The notes: generated by a model not told the origin, from the letters alone. Counted from the stretch's first letter, positions 1 through 10,438 are shown. The stretch is DNA of 64,000 nucleotides from Pseudomonas silesiensis (GCF_001661075.1 NZ_CP014870.1:496001-560000); one strand, 5' to 3'. A program made the numbers and translations.

Positions 1-2010
1 GCCGGCAACATGGACTCGATGATCAACCGCTACACCGCCGACAAGAAAATCCGTTCCGATGACGCCTACACCCCGGGTGGCCTGGCGGGCAAACGTCCGG
101 ACCGCGCGAGCCTGGTCTACAGCCAGCGTTGCAAGGAAGCCTACAAGCACGTGCCGATCGTGCTCGGTGGCATTGAAGCTTCATTGCGCCGCATCGCCCA
201 CTACGATTACTGGCAGGACCGGGTCCGCAACTCGATCCTGATCGACGCCTGCGCCGACATCCTGCTCTACGGCAACGCCGAGCGTGCGATCGTCGAAGTC
301 GCCCAGCGTCTGTCCTATGGTCACAAGATCGAAGACATCACCGATGTGCGCGGCACCGCATTCATTCGTCGCGATACGCCGAAAGACTGGTACGAAGTCG
401 ATTCCACGCGCATCGATCGTCCGGGCAAGGTCGACAAGATCATCAACCCGTACGTGAATACCCAGGACACTCAAGCCTGCGCCATCGAGCAGGAAAAGGG
501 GCCGTCTGAAGACCCGACTGAAGCTAAAGTCGTGCAGATCCTGGCCAGCCCGAAAATGACCCGCGACAAGACCGTGATCCGTCTGCCGTCGGTTGAGAAA
601 GTCCGTGGCGACGCCGTTCTTTATGCTCACGCCAACCGCGTGCTTCACCTGGAAACCAACCCGGGCAACGCCCGTGCGCTGGTGCAGAAGCACGGCGAAG
701 TCGACGTCTGGTTCAACCCGCCGCCGATTCCGATGACCACCGAAGAAATGGACTACGTGTTCGGCATGCCCTATGCGCGCATTCCGCACCCGGCGTACGG
801 CAAGGAAAAGATCCCGGCCTACGACATGATCCGCTTCTCGGTGAACATCATGCGCGGCTGCTTCGGCGGCTGCACCTTCTGCTCGATCACCGAACACGAA
901 GGCCGGATCATCCAGAACCGTTCCGAAGAGTCGATCATTCGCGAAATCGAAGAGATCCGCGACAAGGTCCCAGGCTTTACCGGCGTCATTTCCGACCTCG
1001 GCGGCCCGACCGCGAACATGTACCGCATCGCCTGCAAGACACCGGAAATCGAATCGGCGTGCCGCAAGCCGTCGTGCGTGTTCCCCGGCATCTGCCCGAA
1101 CCTGAACACCGATCACTCGTCGCTGATCCAGCTCTATCGCAGCGCCCGTGCCTTGCCGGGTGTGAAGAAGATCCTGATCGCTTCCGGCTTGCGCTACGAC
1201 CTCGCGGTCGAGTCGCCGGAATACGTCAAGGAGTTGGTGACCCACCACGTCGGTGGTTACCTGAAGATCGCCCCGGAACACACCGAGGAAGGTCCGCTCA
1301 ACCAGATGATGAAACCGGGCATCGGCAGCTATGACAAGTTCAAGCGCATGTTCGAGAAGTACTCCAAGGAAGCCGGGAAAGAGCAGTACCTGATTCCGTA
1401 CTTCATCGCCGCCCACCCGGGCACTACCGACGAAGACATGATGAACCTGGCCCTGTGGCTCAAGGGCAACGGCTTCCGTGCCGACCAGGTGCAGGCGTTT
1501 TATCCGTCGCCGATGGCCACCGCCACTGCGATGTACCACTCGGGCAAGAACCCGCTGCGCAAGGTCACCTACAAGAGTGACGCGGTGACCATCGTCAAGA
1601 GCGAAGAGCAGCGTCGCCTGCACAAGGCGTTCTTGCGTTATCACGACCCGAAAGGCTGGCCGATGTTGCGTGAAGCGCTGACCCGCATGGGCCGCGCCGA
1701 CCTGATCGGGCCGGGCAAGAACCAGTTGATCCCGCTGCATCAGCCGGCGACCGATAGCTATCAGAGTGCTCGTCGCAAAAACTCGACGCCGGCCGGCAGC
1801 CACAAGGTCGCGGGTGAGAAGACCACCAAAATCCTGACCCAGCACACCGGTCTGCCACCCCGTGCCAGCGATGGCGGTAATCCGTGGGACAAGCGTGAAC
1901 AGGCCAAGGCTGCGGCGTTCGCCCGCAACCAGCAGGCGGCCAAGGAGCGTAAGGATGCGGCTAAAGGCAAAGGGCCAAAGCCTGCGCGCAAGCCAGTCGT
2001 ACCGCGCTAA
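1..2010 (+). CDS. YgiQ-family radical SAM protein (5' end outside window)
   Basis: Large radical-SAM protein of the YgiQ (UPF0313) family; its reaction is not established. The frame is open from base 1 and the first ATG in frame is at 10, but relatives are usually longer than 700 residues, so the true start lies upstream of the window. The iron-sulfur motif CFGGCTFC (CxxxCxxC) is encoded at 859-882, inside the family-typical stretch [17 protein letters not shown]. The last roughly 60 residues are a Lys/Ala/Arg-rich, probably disordered tail ending at TAA 2008-2010. A strong hairpin terminator follows within 25 bases, so this is the end of its transcript. Family assignment is firm; function is not. 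Confidence 0.93.
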   Translation, partial: AGNMDSMINRYTADKKIRSDDAYTPGGLAGKRPDRASLVYSQRCKEAYKHVPIVLGGIEASLRRIAHYDYWQDRVRNSILIDACADILLYGNAERAIVEVAQRLSYGHKIEDITDVRGTAFIRRDTPKDWYEVDSTRIDRPGKVDKIINPYVNTQDTQACAIEQEKGPSEDPTEAKVVQILASPKMTRDKTVIRLPSVEKVRGDAVLYAHANRVLHLETNPGNARALVQKHGEVDVWFNPPPIPMTTEEMDYVFGMPYARIPHPAYGKEKIPAYDMIRFSVNIMRGCFGGCTFCSITEHEGRIIQNRSEESIIREIEEIRDKVPGFTGVISDLGGPTANMYRIACKTPEIESACRKPSCVFPGICPNLNTDHSSLIQLYRSARALPGVKKILIASGLRYDLAVESPEYVKELVTHHVGGYLKIAPEHTEEGPLNQMMKPGIGSYDKFKRMFEKYSKEAGKEQYLIPYFIAAHPGTTDEDMMNLALWLKGNGFRADQVQAFYPSPMATATAMYHSGKNPLRKVTYKSDAVTIVKSEEQRRLHKAFLRYHDPKGWPMLREALTRMGRADLIGPGKNQLIPLHQPATDSYQSARRKNSTPAGSHKVAGEKTTKILTQHTGLPPRASDGGNPWDKREQAKAAAFARNQQAAKERKDAAKGKGPKPARKPVVPR

Positions 2011-2030
2011 GCCTCGTTTGAGTTGAACAG

Positions 2031-2056
2031 AACGCCAACCTTCGGGTTGGCGTTTT
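2031..2056 (+). terminator. Rho-independent terminator after the YgiQ gene
   Basis: A perfect 10-bp stem (AACGCCAACC at 2031-2040 with GGTTGGCGTT at 2045-2054) encloses a TTCG tetraloop and is followed by T residues. It lies 20 bases past the stop codon. Confidence 0.9.
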
Positions 2057-2087
2057 GCGTTTAAGGCTTGAAAGTTTTGCCCGGGCG

Positions 2088-2198
2088 ACTGGCCCCTTCG
2101 CGGGCAAGCCTCGCTCCTACAGGGATCCCTGTTGTTCACAAGATGCTGCGTCCACAGAAAAACCTGTAGGAGCGAGGCTTGCCCGCGAAGGGGCCAGT
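2088..2198. repeat. REP doublet (REPIN), Cys-Leu 'TAGGAGCGAGG' type
   Basis: Two inverted REP copies: CGCGGGCAAGCCTCGCTCC in the left half (about 2099-2117) and its complement GGAGCGAGGCTTGCCCGCG in the right half (about 2169-2187), with outer arms ACTGGCCCCTT and its complement pairing further. The rest of the 375-base gap between the ygiQ-like gene and the next gene (2199-2370) shows nothing I can name. Confidence 0.85.
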
Positions 2199-2385
2199 AC
2201 AGTCTCGAAAACTTCCCTGACAGCACTCGCTGCCACATAAACGTGCAATCCCCCCAAACCAAATTCCCGCATCGCCCGATTTTGGTGCTGTACTGCCTCA
2301 AGCAACCGAAGAAAGCGCCAGCGCTGCTGGATGGCATAAGTCTTGCGCGCTTTCCAATACGCTTAAGGCTCGCAGGAGGCACGCC

Positions 2386-5300
2386 GTGTCGATTCATGTC
2401 GCATTGCACCATGTCACTCATTACCGCTACGACCGCACTGTCGAGCTCGGACCGCAGATCGTTCGCCTGCGCCCGGCCGCCCACAGTCGCACGCGAATAC
2501 TGTCCTACGCGCTGAAGGTCTCGCCTGGGCAGCACTTCATCAACTGGCAGCAGGATCCCCAGGGCAATTACCTGGCGCGGTTGGTGTTCCCGGAAAAAAC
2601 CGATGAGCTGCGGATCGAAGTCGATCTGGTGGCCGAGATGGCGGTCTTCAATCCGTTCGACTTTTTCCTCGAGCCCTACGCGGAAAAGATCCCGTTTACC
2701 TACGCGGCGGACGAGCGCAAGGAATTGGCGCCGTACCTGGAAACCTTGCCCCTCACCCCGAAATTCCAGGCTTATCTGCAGGGTATCGACCGCACACCGC
2801 TGCCCAGCGTGGATTTCCTTGTCGCACTCAATCAGCGTCTGAGCGAAGACATCGGCTACCTGATCCGCATGGAGCCGGGCGTGCAGACCCCGGAGCACAC
2901 CCTCGAGCAGGCCTCCGGTTCCTGCCGCGACTCCGCGTGGCTGCTGGTGCAATTGCTGCGCAATCTTGGCCTGGCGGCGCGTTTCGTCTCCGGCTACCTG
3001 ATCCAGCTTACCGCTGACGTCAAAAGCCTCGATGGCCCGTCGGGCACTGACGTGGACTTCACCGACCTGCACGCCTGGTGCGAGGTCTATCTGCCCGGTG
3101 CCGGCTGGATCGGCCTGGACGCGACCTCCGGGCTGTTTGCCGGCGAAGGACACATACCGTTGGCCTGTAGCCCCGATCCGGGCTCTGCGGCACCGATCAG
3201 TGGCCTGGTGGAACCGTGCGAGTGCGAATTCACCCACGAAATGTCCGTGGAGCGGATCTGGGAAGCGCCGCGAGTGACAAAGCCCTACACCGACGAGCAA
3301 TGGCTGGCGATCCAGGCGCTGGGGCGGCAGATCGATGCCGATCTGCTGGAGGGTGACGTCCGCTTGACCATGGGCGGCGAGCCGACCTTTGTGTCCATCG
3401 ATGACCCCGACGGCGCCGAGTGGAACACCGCAGCGCTCGGGCCGGACAAGCGTCGCCTGTCCGCCGAACTGTTCCAGCGCATGCGCAAGCACTATGCACC
3501 CGAAGGCCTGGTGCATTTCGGCCAGGGCAAGTGGTACCCCGGCGAACAATTGCCACGCTGGTCGCTCAACTGCTACTGGCGCCGCGATGGCGTGCCGATC
3601 TGGCACAACAGCGCCTTGATCGCTGATGAGCAAGAGGACTACGGTGCCAATGGTGAATTGGCCGGGCGTTTTCTGGCGAGTGTCGCCGAGCGCCTGAAAA
3701 TTCCCACACGCTTCGTGTTTCCGGCCTACGAAGACAATTTCTATTACCTCTGGCGCGAGGGGACTTTGCCGCAGAACGTCAGCGCCGAAGACTCACGCCT
3801 GGAAGAACCATTGGAGCGTGCGCGACTGCGTAAAGTCTTCAGCCAAGGCCTGGACAAGATCATTGGCCAGGTCCTTCCTCTGGCGCGCACGGCCAAGGGC
3901 GATCAATGGCAGAGCGGGCGCTGGTATCTGCGTGAAGAACACTGCCGACTGATACCGGGGGATTCGCCACTGGGCTATCGCCTGCCACTCGGCTCGCAGC
4001 CTTGGGTGAAAGCGGCAGAGTATCCGTTTATCTATCCCAAGGACCCGAACCAGGATTTCCCGACGTTGCCTGACACCGCCCAGCTGCAGAGTCATGGCGA
4101 CCCTGCGGTGGCTGACGAGCGCGTGCCCGGAATCGACGAATCCGCAGACTGGCTGACCCGTACGGCGTTTTGCGCCGAGGCGAGGGAAGGCCGGTTGTAT
4201 CTGTTCATGCCGCCACTGGAGCGGGTCGAGGATTACCTGGAACTGATCAGCGCCATCGAGGCCACGGCTGAAGAACTGCATTGCCCGGTGTTGCTGGAAG
4301 GCTATGAGCCGCCGAGCGATCCGCGCCTGAGCAACTTCCGGATTACGCCGGACCCAGGCGTGATCGAGGTCAACGTGCAGCCGTCCGCCACCTGGGATGA
4401 GCTGGTCGAACGCACTGAGTTTCTTTACGAAGAGGCGCGCCAGACGCGACTGACCACCGAGAAGTTCATGATCGACGGCCGGCACACCGGTACCGGTGGC
4501 GGTAACCATTTTGTCCTGGGTGGCGCGACACCGGCTGACTCTCCGTTTTTGCGCCGCCCCGATCTGCTGCGCAGCCTGATCAGTTACTGGCATAACCATC
4601 CGTCCTTGTCCTACCTGTTCTCCGGACTGTTCATCGGCCCGACGTCCCAGGCGCCACGTGTAGATGAGGCGCGCAACGATGCGTTGTACGAACTTGAAAT
4701 CGCTTTTGCACAAATGCCCGAACCGGGCGAGGAGTGTGCGCCGTGGCGGGTGGATCGGCTGTTGCGCAACTTGCTGATCGATGTCACCGGCAACACGCAT
4801 CGCGCTGAATTCTGTATCGATAAGCTTTATTCGCCGGACGGTGCTACCGGTCGCCTCGGGTTGCTTGAGCTGCGAGCATTCGAGATGCCACCCCATGCGC
4901 GCATGAGCCTGGCGCAGCAGTTGCTGCTGCGGGCGCTGGTCGCACGGTTCTGGCGCGAGCCTTATGCGCCGCCGAAGCTGGCGCGCTGGGGCACAGAGCT
5001 GCATGACCGATTCCTGTTGCCACACTTTATCGAGCAGGATTTCGCTGATGTCATCGTCGATCTCAATGCCGCCGGTTATCCCGTGCGGGCCGAGTGGTTT
5101 GCAGCGCATCTGGAGTTCCGTTTTCCCAAGGTCGGCGATTACGCGGTCAGCGGTATCGAGCTGGAAGTGCGTCAGGCACTGGAACCCTGGCATGTGCTGG
5201 GCGAGGAGGGTGCGGTCGGTGGCACGGTGCGTTATGTGGATTCGTCCCTGGAGCGTTTGCAGGTCAAGCTCACGGGCTTGCCACCCCAGCGTTATCTGTT

Positions 5301-5661
5301 GACCTGTAATGGCATTCCAGTGCCATTGCAGCCTACCGGTCGGGTTGGCGAGTTTGTGGCAGGCGTACGTTTTCGCGCCTGGCAACCGGCCAACTGCCTG
5401 CATCCCACCATCCCGGTTCATGCGCCGCTGGTGTTCGACCTGCTCGACACCTGGATGCAACGCTCGCTGGGCGGCTGCCAGTACCATGTCGCCCATCCGG
5501 GCGGGCGCAACTACGACAGCCTGCCGGTGAATGCCAATGAAGCCGAGAGCCGCCGGATGGCGCGTTTCTTCCGCATCGGACATACGCCAGGGAAACTGCC
5601 TGTACCGAATGTGGACATTAGCGACGAACTACCGATGACGCTCGATTTACGACGTTACTAA
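2386..5661 (+). CDS. Transglutaminase-like / DUF2126 protein
   Basis: 1091 residues in two parts. The N-terminal roughly 290 residues are a transglutaminase-like domain (COG1305) with the triad visible as Cys180 (in SGSCRDSAW), His229 (in DLHAWCEV) and Asp245 (in GLDATSG). The remainder matches the DUF2126/COG4196 region. The start is GTG at 2386, set by AGGAGG at 2374-2379. It is the first gene of a three-gene set with a circularly permuted ATP-grasp/alpha-E protein and a second transglutaminase. From the literature on ATP-grasp amidoligases, this gene neighbourhood is predicted to ligate and cleave an amide-bonded peptide-like product; no substrate is known. No signal peptide is seen, so a cytoplasmic role is inferred. 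Confidence 0.9.
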   Translation: MSIHVALHHVTHYRYDRTVELGPQIVRLRPAAHSRTRILSYALKVSPGQHFINWQQDPQGNYLARLVFPEKTDELRIEVDLVAEMAVFNPFDFFLEPYAEKIPFTYAADERKELAPYLETLPLTPKFQAYLQGIDRTPLPSVDFLVALNQRLSEDIGYLIRMEPGVQTPEHTLEQASGSCRDSAWLLVQLLRNLGLAARFVSGYLIQLTADVKSLDGPSGTDVDFTDLHAWCEVYLPGAGWIGLDATSGLFAGEGHIPLACSPDPGSAAPISGLVEPCECEFTHEMSVERIWEAPRVTKPYTDEQWLAIQALGRQIDADLLEGDVRLTMGGEPTFVSIDDPDGAEWNTAALGPDKRRLSAELFQRMRKHYAPEGLVHFGQGKWYPGEQLPRWSLNCYWRRDGVPIWHNSALIADEQEDYGANGELAGRFLASVAERLKIPTRFVFPAYEDNFYYLWREGTLPQNVSAEDSRLEEPLERARLRKVFSQGLDKIIGQVLPLARTAKGDQWQSGRWYLREEHCRLIPGDSPLGYRLPLGSQPWVKAAEYPFIYPKDPNQDFPTLPDTAQLQSHGDPAVADERVPGIDESADWLTRTAFCAEAREGRLYLFMPPLERVEDYLELISAIEATAEELHCPVLLEGYEPPSDPRLSNFRITPDPGVIEVNVQPSATWDELVERTEFLYEEARQTRLTTEKFMIDGRHTGTGGGNHFVLGGATPADSPFLRRPDLLRSLISYWHNHPSLSYLFSGLFIGPTSQAPRVDEARNDALYELEIAFAQMPEPGEECAPWRVDRLLRNLLIDVTGNTHRAEFCIDKLYSPDGATGRLGLLELRAFEMPPHARMSLAQQLLLRALVARFWREPYAPPKLARWGTELHDRFLLPHFIEQDFADVIVDLNAAGYPVRAEWFAAHLEFRFPKVGDYAVSGIELEVRQALEPWHVLGEEGAVGGTVRYVDSSLERLQVKLTGLPPQRYLLTCNGIPVPLQPTGRVGEFVAGVRFRAWQPANCLHPTIPVHAPLVFDLLDTWMQRSLGGCQYHVAHPGGRNYDSLPVNANEAESRRMARFFRIGHTPGKLPVPNVDISDELPMTLDLRRY

Positions 5662-5750
5662 ACCCTACGCGACGCTCGGATTTTTCGTCTATCCGGGCGT
5701 CATGAGCCTGCGTTAGTCTGACCGTTCCTTGCTGTCTGCCGAGCTTTTCC

Positions 5751-8237
5751 ATGCCTGATCTGCTTGACCGCTACCCGCTGACGGCGGGCACTTATCACGA
5801 ACTGCTCGATGGCAGTGGAGCCGTGCGCCCGCACTGGCGACGGCTGTTCGACCAATTGCAACGCAGCACACCTGCGCAGTTGGTGCAGCGTCAGGCGTTG
5901 CTGACCCGGCAGATCCAGGAAAACGGCGTGACCTACAACGTCTACGCCGATCCCAAGGGGGCTGACCGGCCGTGGGAACTGGACCTGCTGCCCCATGTCA
6001 TTGCGGCTGACGAGTGGGAGCAGTTGTCGGCGGGCATCGCCCAACGGGCGCGCTTGCTCAATGCCGTGCTGGCGGACCTCTACGGTCCGCAACGCTTGAT
6101 CGCCGAGGGCCTGTTGCCCGCCGAGCTGGTATTCGGCCATAACAACTTCCTCTGGCCGTGCCAGGGCATCACGCCGCCCGACGGGGCTTTTCTGCATCTG
6201 TACGCGGTGGACCTGGCGCGCACGCCCGATGGTCGCTGGTGGGTGACGGCGGATCGGACCCAGGCGCCATCCGGTGCCGGTTATGCCCTGGAAAACCGTA
6301 CCATCGTGTCCCGGGCCTTTCCCGAGTTGTACCGCGATATGAAGGTGCAGCATCTGGCCGGATTTTTCCGCACGCTTCAGGAAACCCTGGCCCGCCAGGC
6401 GCCGAGCGACGATGAAGCGCCGTTGGTGGTGTTGCTGACGCCGGGACGATTCAACGAAAGCTATTTCGAGCATCTGTATCTGGCGCGCCAGCTGGGTTAC
6501 CCACTGGTGGAGGGTGGCGATCTCACGGTGCGCGATGCCACCGTCTACCTGAAAACCTTGAGCGGTCTGCGCCGGGTCCACGCGATCATGCGTCGGCTGG
6601 ATGATGACTTCTGCGATCCGCTGGAGTTGCGTACCGACTCGGCGCTTGGTGTGCCGGGCCTGCTCGAGGCCGTGCGGCAAGGGCGAGTGCTGGTGGCCAA
6701 CGCACTTGGCAGTGGCGTGCTGGAGTCGCCGGGGTTGCTGGGCTTTCTGCCGAGGATCAATCAGTTCCTCTTCGGCGAAGCACTGATCCTGCCCTCCATT
6801 GCCACTTGGTGGTGCGGCGAAGCGCCAGTGCTGGCCCAGGCCTTGGAAAAATTACCGGAGCTGTTGATCAAACCGGCATTCCCGTCCCAGAGCTTCACTC
6901 CGGTGTTTGGTCGTGATTTGAGTGAAAAACAGCGCCAGGAGCTGGCCGAGCGCATGCAGGCACGGCCTTACGCCTATGTGGCGCAAGAACTGGCGCAGCT
7001 TTCCCAGGCGCCGGTCTGGCAGGCTGAAGACGGACAGTTGCAACCGCGGGCCATCGGCATGCGTGTGTATGCCGTAGCCAGCCGCAATGGTTATCGGGTG
7101 CTGCCCGGTGGACTGACCCGGGTGGCCGCCGACGCCGACGCCGAAGTGGTATCGATGCAGCGCGGCGGTGCGAGCAAGGACACTTGGGTGCTGGGGGATC
7201 GCCCACCCAGCGGCGAACAATGGAAAACCCGACGCAACATCGGGGTGCGCGATCTGGTGCGGCTCGATCCGTATCTGCCGTCACGGGTGGTGGAAAACCT
7301 GTTCTGGTTCGGCCGTTACTGCGAGCGTTGCGACGGCAGCGCACGGTTGCTGCGGATCATGCTGGCGCGCTATGTCGACGGTGACGATCCCCAGGCCTTG
7401 CAGGCTGCCGTCGATCTCGGCGAACGCCTGAATCTGTTGCCGGATGAAGGCGAGTTGCAGGAGCGCTTGTTGGCGGCGCTGCTCGGCGATGACTGGCCGT
7501 TCAGCCTGCGCTCCAACCTGCAGCGTTTGCAGTGGGCGGCGTCCCAGGTGCGGGGCAAGCTCTCGCGGGAGAATTGGCAGGCGCTGGTGGAATTGCAGCG
7601 CGAAGCCATGGCGCTGGAAACCGATGAAGCGGATTTTGGCGAGTTGCTGGATTTTCTCAACCGTCTGGTGATGTCCCTGGCGGCGTTGTCCGGTTTCGCC
7701 CTGGACGACATGACACGGGACGAAGGCTGGCGCTTCCTGATGATCGGTCGCCGGATCGAGCGACTGCAGTTTCTCAGCGCCAGCCTTGCGGCGTTCCTGC
7801 GCGGTGCCGGCGCCTTCGACCAGGCTGGCCTGGAGTGGCTGCTGGAGTTGGGGAACAGCAGCATCACCTACCGTTCGCGGTATCTGGCGGTGGCGCAATT
7901 GATACCGGTACTGGACCTGTTGCTGCTGGATGAACAAAACCCCCATGCGGTGCTGTTCCAGTTGAAGCTGGTGACCCGCACGCTGAAACGCTTGAACGAT
8001 GACTTTGGCGTACCTCGTGAAGCAGGCCTGCCGCAACTGGTGGACCGCCTGGCGTGCTTTGATCTGGGTAGCCTGGAGAATTCGCTGTTGGGTGAATCCA
8101 GCGTTCGCGCCGCTATCAATGGTCTGGCTGATTTGCTGCAAGAGATCGCCGATATCAGCGGGCAAATGTCGGATCGCCTGGCCTTGCGCCATTTCGCCCA
8201 TGTCGATGATGTCAGCCAGCGCACGGTGTCCGTCTGA
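5751..8237 (+). CDS. Circularly permuted ATP-grasp / alpha-E fusion protein
   Basis: 828 residues. About residues 1-490 correspond to the type-2 circularly permuted ATP-grasp domain (DUF404/DUF407, COG2308), recognisable by stretches such as NFLWPCQGITPPDG and NALGSGVLESPGLLGFLP. About residues 505-815 are the all-helical alpha-E domain (DUF403, COG2307), starting near SRVVENLFWFGRYCERCDG. In many bacteria these are separate genes; here they are fused. ATP-grasp enzymes join a carboxylate to an amine using ATP, so this is the presumed ligase of the three-gene set. It starts 89 bases after the upstream gene, and its TGA overlaps the ATG of the next gene (TGATG at 8235-8239), which indicates translational coupling. 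Confidence 0.9.
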   Translation: MPDLLDRYPLTAGTYHELLDGSGAVRPHWRRLFDQLQRSTPAQLVQRQALLTRQIQENGVTYNVYADPKGADRPWELDLLPHVIAADEWEQLSAGIAQRARLLNAVLADLYGPQRLIAEGLLPAELVFGHNNFLWPCQGITPPDGAFLHLYAVDLARTPDGRWWVTADRTQAPSGAGYALENRTIVSRAFPELYRDMKVQHLAGFFRTLQETLARQAPSDDEAPLVVLLTPGRFNESYFEHLYLARQLGYPLVEGGDLTVRDATVYLKTLSGLRRVHAIMRRLDDDFCDPLELRTDSALGVPGLLEAVRQGRVLVANALGSGVLESPGLLGFLPRINQFLFGEALILPSIATWWCGEAPVLAQALEKLPELLIKPAFPSQSFTPVFGRDLSEKQRQELAERMQARPYAYVAQELAQLSQAPVWQAEDGQLQPRAIGMRVYAVASRNGYRVLPGGLTRVAADADAEVVSMQRGGASKDTWVLGDRPPSGEQWKTRRNIGVRDLVRLDPYLPSRVVENLFWFGRYCERCDGSARLLRIMLARYVDGDDPQALQAAVDLGERLNLLPDEGELQERLLAALLGDDWPFSLRSNLQRLQWAASQVRGKLSRENWQALVELQREAMALETDEADFGELLDFLNRLVMSLAALSGFALDDMTRDEGWRFLMIGRRIERLQFLSASLAAFLRGAGAFDQAGLEWLLELGNSSITYRSRYLAVAQLIPVLDLLLLDEQNPHAVLFQLKLVTRTLKRLNDDFGVPREAGLPQLVDRLACFDLGSLENSLLGESSVRAAINGLADLLQEIADISGQMSDRLALRHFAHVDDVSQRTVSV

Positions 8238-9127
8238 TGAACGCCCATTACCAGATTCTCCACGACACCCATTACCACTACGACAGCCCGGTATCCCTGG
8301 CCCAGCAACTGGCACACCTGTGGCCGCGGGCCTGTGCCTGGCAGCGCTGCACCGAGCAGCAATTGCAGATCAGTCCGGAGCCGACTACGCGCCGGGACGA
8401 ACTGGACGTATTCGGTAATCCCCTGACCCGGTTGGCGTTCGAGCGGCCCCACGATGAATTGCTGGTCAATGCCCGGCTCACCGTTGAAGTGCTGGCCCGG
8501 CCTGCGCTGGACTTCAATCGATCCCCGGCCTGGGAAGACACCCGCAACGCGCTGACCTATAGCAGTCAGCCGCTGTTACCTGAATTGCTGGACGCGTGCC
8601 GTTTCCGTTTTGAATCGCCCTATGTGCATTTGAAACGCAACTTCGTCGAGTTTTCGGACAGTTGTTTTCCCGCGGGCCGTCCGCTGTTGCTCGGCGTTCA
8701 GGCGCTGATGGAGAAAATTTTCAGCGAGTTCACCTTCGACGCCGAAGCGACACAGGTGGCAACGCCGTTGGTGGAGGTGCTGGAGCGTCGGCGCGGTGTT
8801 TGTCAGGATTTCGCGCACCTGATGCTCGCCTGCGTTCGCTCCCGTGGATTAGCGGCGCGGTACATCAGCGGCTACCTGCTGACCCAGCCACCGCCGGGGC
8901 AGCCGCGACTGATCGGGGCCGACGCATCCCACGCCTGGGTCTCGGTATTTTGCCCGGTGCTGGGCTGGGTCGATTTCGATCCGACCAATAACGTACAGCC
9001 GGCGCTGGAACACATCACGCTGGCCTGGGGCCGGGATTTCTCCGATGTTTCGCCGTTGCGCGGGGTGATTCTTGGGGGCGGTAATCATGACCCGGAGGTC
9101 CGCGTCACCGTGATGCCACTGGAGTAA
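8237..9127 (+). CDS. Transglutaminase-like cysteine protease-fold protein
   Basis: 296 residues, with an N-terminal beta-rich bacterial transglutaminase region (HYQILHDTHYHYD near the start) followed by the catalytic transglutaminase-like core. The triad is Cys189 (RRGVCQDFAH), His232 (DASHAWVSV) and Asp248 (DFDPTNN). Such proteins are usually peptidases or amidases rather than true transglutaminases. The start codon overlaps the stop codon of the ATP-grasp/alpha-E gene, so the two are translated together. Its likely role is hydrolysis or editing of the bond made by the ATP-grasp partner (inference). It resembles only the N-terminal third of the DUF2126 protein encoded at 2386-5661. Confidence 0.88.
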   Translation: MNAHYQILHDTHYHYDSPVSLAQQLAHLWPRACAWQRCTEQQLQISPEPTTRRDELDVFGNPLTRLAFERPHDELLVNARLTVEVLARPALDFNRSPAWEDTRNALTYSSQPLLPELLDACRFRFESPYVHLKRNFVEFSDSCFPAGRPLLLGVQALMEKIFSEFTFDAEATQVATPLVEVLERRRGVCQDFAHLMLACVRSRGLAARYISGYLLTQPPPGQPRLIGADASHAWVSVFCPVLGWVDFDPTNNVQPALEHITLAWGRDFSDVSPLRGVILGGGNHDPEVRVTVMPLE

Positions 9128-9157
9128 CGGTATCCCTTGTGGGAGCGGGCTTGCTCG

Positions 9158-10438
9158 GGTAGAAACCGGAGACATCCTTTACGTTTTAAACCGGAGACAT
9201 CGTTTACAGGTATGAAATACGGTCAGGAGGTGCCTGACCATGCCCTGGAATCGAGAGTCCCCAATGGATCAACGAATCAAACTCATAGGCGACTGGCTGC
9301 AAGGCAGCTATTCCAAAAGCGAGTTGGCCCGTCACTACGGGCTCAGCCGACCCACTTTGGATAAATGGCTTGCGCGCTACGAAACACAGGGCATTGATGG
9401 GCTCAAGGAACTGTCACGGCGTCCGCATACGAGCCCTTTCAAAATCAGCGATGAGGTGCTTGAGCTGCTAGTCGCGTACAAGCGCGAGCATCACAGCTGG
9501 GGACCTGAGAAGCTGGTGCATAACCTTAAGATTGATCATCCAGAGTTGTCTTGGCCAACAGTCAGCACGGCAGGCGAATGGCTTAAGCGAGCAGGTCTGG
9601 TGCAAAAACGTCGTTTCCTCAATCGCCCGCCAGCGGGGAAAAATCCGCTGCGCGACGCTACTGCGCCTAATCAGACATGGGCGGCGGATTTCAAAGGTGA
9701 CTTCGCGCTTCAGAACGGCCAACGTTGTTACCCACTGACCATTACTGATCACGTCAGCCGATTTCTATTGCTGTGCAGAGCGCAAAGCAGCGTTGCCGGG
9801 GCTCGCGAAGGGTTCGACTGGGCGTTTCGGGAGTACGGGTTGCCTAATGTGATTCGCACAGACAACGGCTCCCCCTTTGCCTCCACCGGCATTTCGCGCA
9901 TATCCAGCCTGGCGGCTTGGTGGATACGCCTAGGGATCTACCCTGAGCGAATCCAGCCGGGGCGGCCTGACCAGAATGGCCGTCATGAGCGCATGCATCG
10001 AACGCTCAAGGCTGCATTACTTCATGCGCCTGAACGTAATCTGGTGGAACAACAGTTGGCATTTGAACAGTTTCGACAGGAGTTCAATTACGTAAGACCT
10101 CATAAGGCTTTAGAGATGAAGGTTCCTGCGGATCTGTATAAGCCTTCGCCAAGGCAGTACGACGGACGCGTGCCTGAGGCTGATTACGCTTCGGATATGA
10201 GGATCCGCATGATCCGACAAAATGGATCGATGAAATGGAAAGGCAAAATGATTTTCGTCAGTGAATCTTTGGCAGGTGAGGCGCTAGGACTGAAGGAAGT
10301 GGACGATGATGTGTGGGATATTTACCTTTGCAACTACCTTTTAGGCAGACTGAAAAGCGGCGAGAGCCGCCTTTCAAGCCAACAGAAACGTAAAGGATGT
10401 CCCCGGTTTCAGTCGTAAAGGATGTGTCCGTTTCTACA
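9158..10438 (+). mobile_element. IS481-family insertion sequence, apparently complete
   Basis: A 1281-bp element carrying one transposase gene. The ends are imperfect inverted repeats: GTAGAAACCGGAGACATCC at 9159-9177, and on the opposite strand GTAGAAACGGACACATCC reading inward from 10437. Each end also has a second, internal copy of the motif (AAACCGGAGACATCGTTTAC near 9188 and a matching copy near 10391-10411). A possible 3-bp target duplication, TCG, is at 9155-9157 and 10439-10441. The terminal base differs between the ends (G left, T right on the complementary strand), so the exact boundaries are uncertain by about one base. Confidence 0.88.
9240..10418 (+). CDS. IS481-family transposase
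   Basis: 392 residues and intact. The N-terminus carries a helix-turn-helix (KSELARHYGLSRPTLDKWLARY, about residues 22-43) and begins MPWNRESPMDQR, as is typical of the family. The start at 9240 is supported by AGGAGG at about 9225-9230. The DDE catalytic core is complete: Asp in WAADFKGDF, Asp in VIRTDNGSPFAS, and Glu in NGRHERMHRTLK, followed by the conserved EFNYVRPHKAL. It catalyses cut-and-paste or copy transposition of its own element. The stop codon is 20 bases before the right end. Nothing suggests inactivation. Confidence 0.93.
   Translation: MPWNRESPMDQRIKLIGDWLQGSYSKSELARHYGLSRPTLDKWLARYETQGIDGLKELSRRPHTSPFKISDEVLELLVAYKREHHSWGPEKLVHNLKIDHPELSWPTVSTAGEWLKRAGLVQKRRFLNRPPAGKNPLRDATAPNQTWAADFKGDFALQNGQRCYPLTITDHVSRFLLLCRAQSSVAGAREGFDWAFREYGLPNVIRTDNGSPFASTGISRISSLAAWWIRLGIYPERIQPGRPDQNGRHERMHRTLKAALLHAPERNLVEQQLAFEQFRQEFNYVRPHKALEMKVPADLYKPSPRQYDGRVPEADYASDMRIRMIRQNGSMKWKGKMIFVSESLAGEALGLKEVDDDVWDIYLCNYLLGRLKSGESRLSSQQKRKGCPRFQS

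Noticed and set aside
181..3633. Very long open frame (1150 codons) on the minus strand
   Set aside because: It runs antisense through the ygiQ-like gene, the REP doublet and the transglutaminase gene, has no family motif, and is explained by GC-rich codon use on the opposite strand.
3793..5583. 596-codon frame on the minus strand
   Set aside because: Lies entirely antisense to the DUF2126 region, with no ribosome-binding site and Gln/Arg-rich composition typical of shadow frames.
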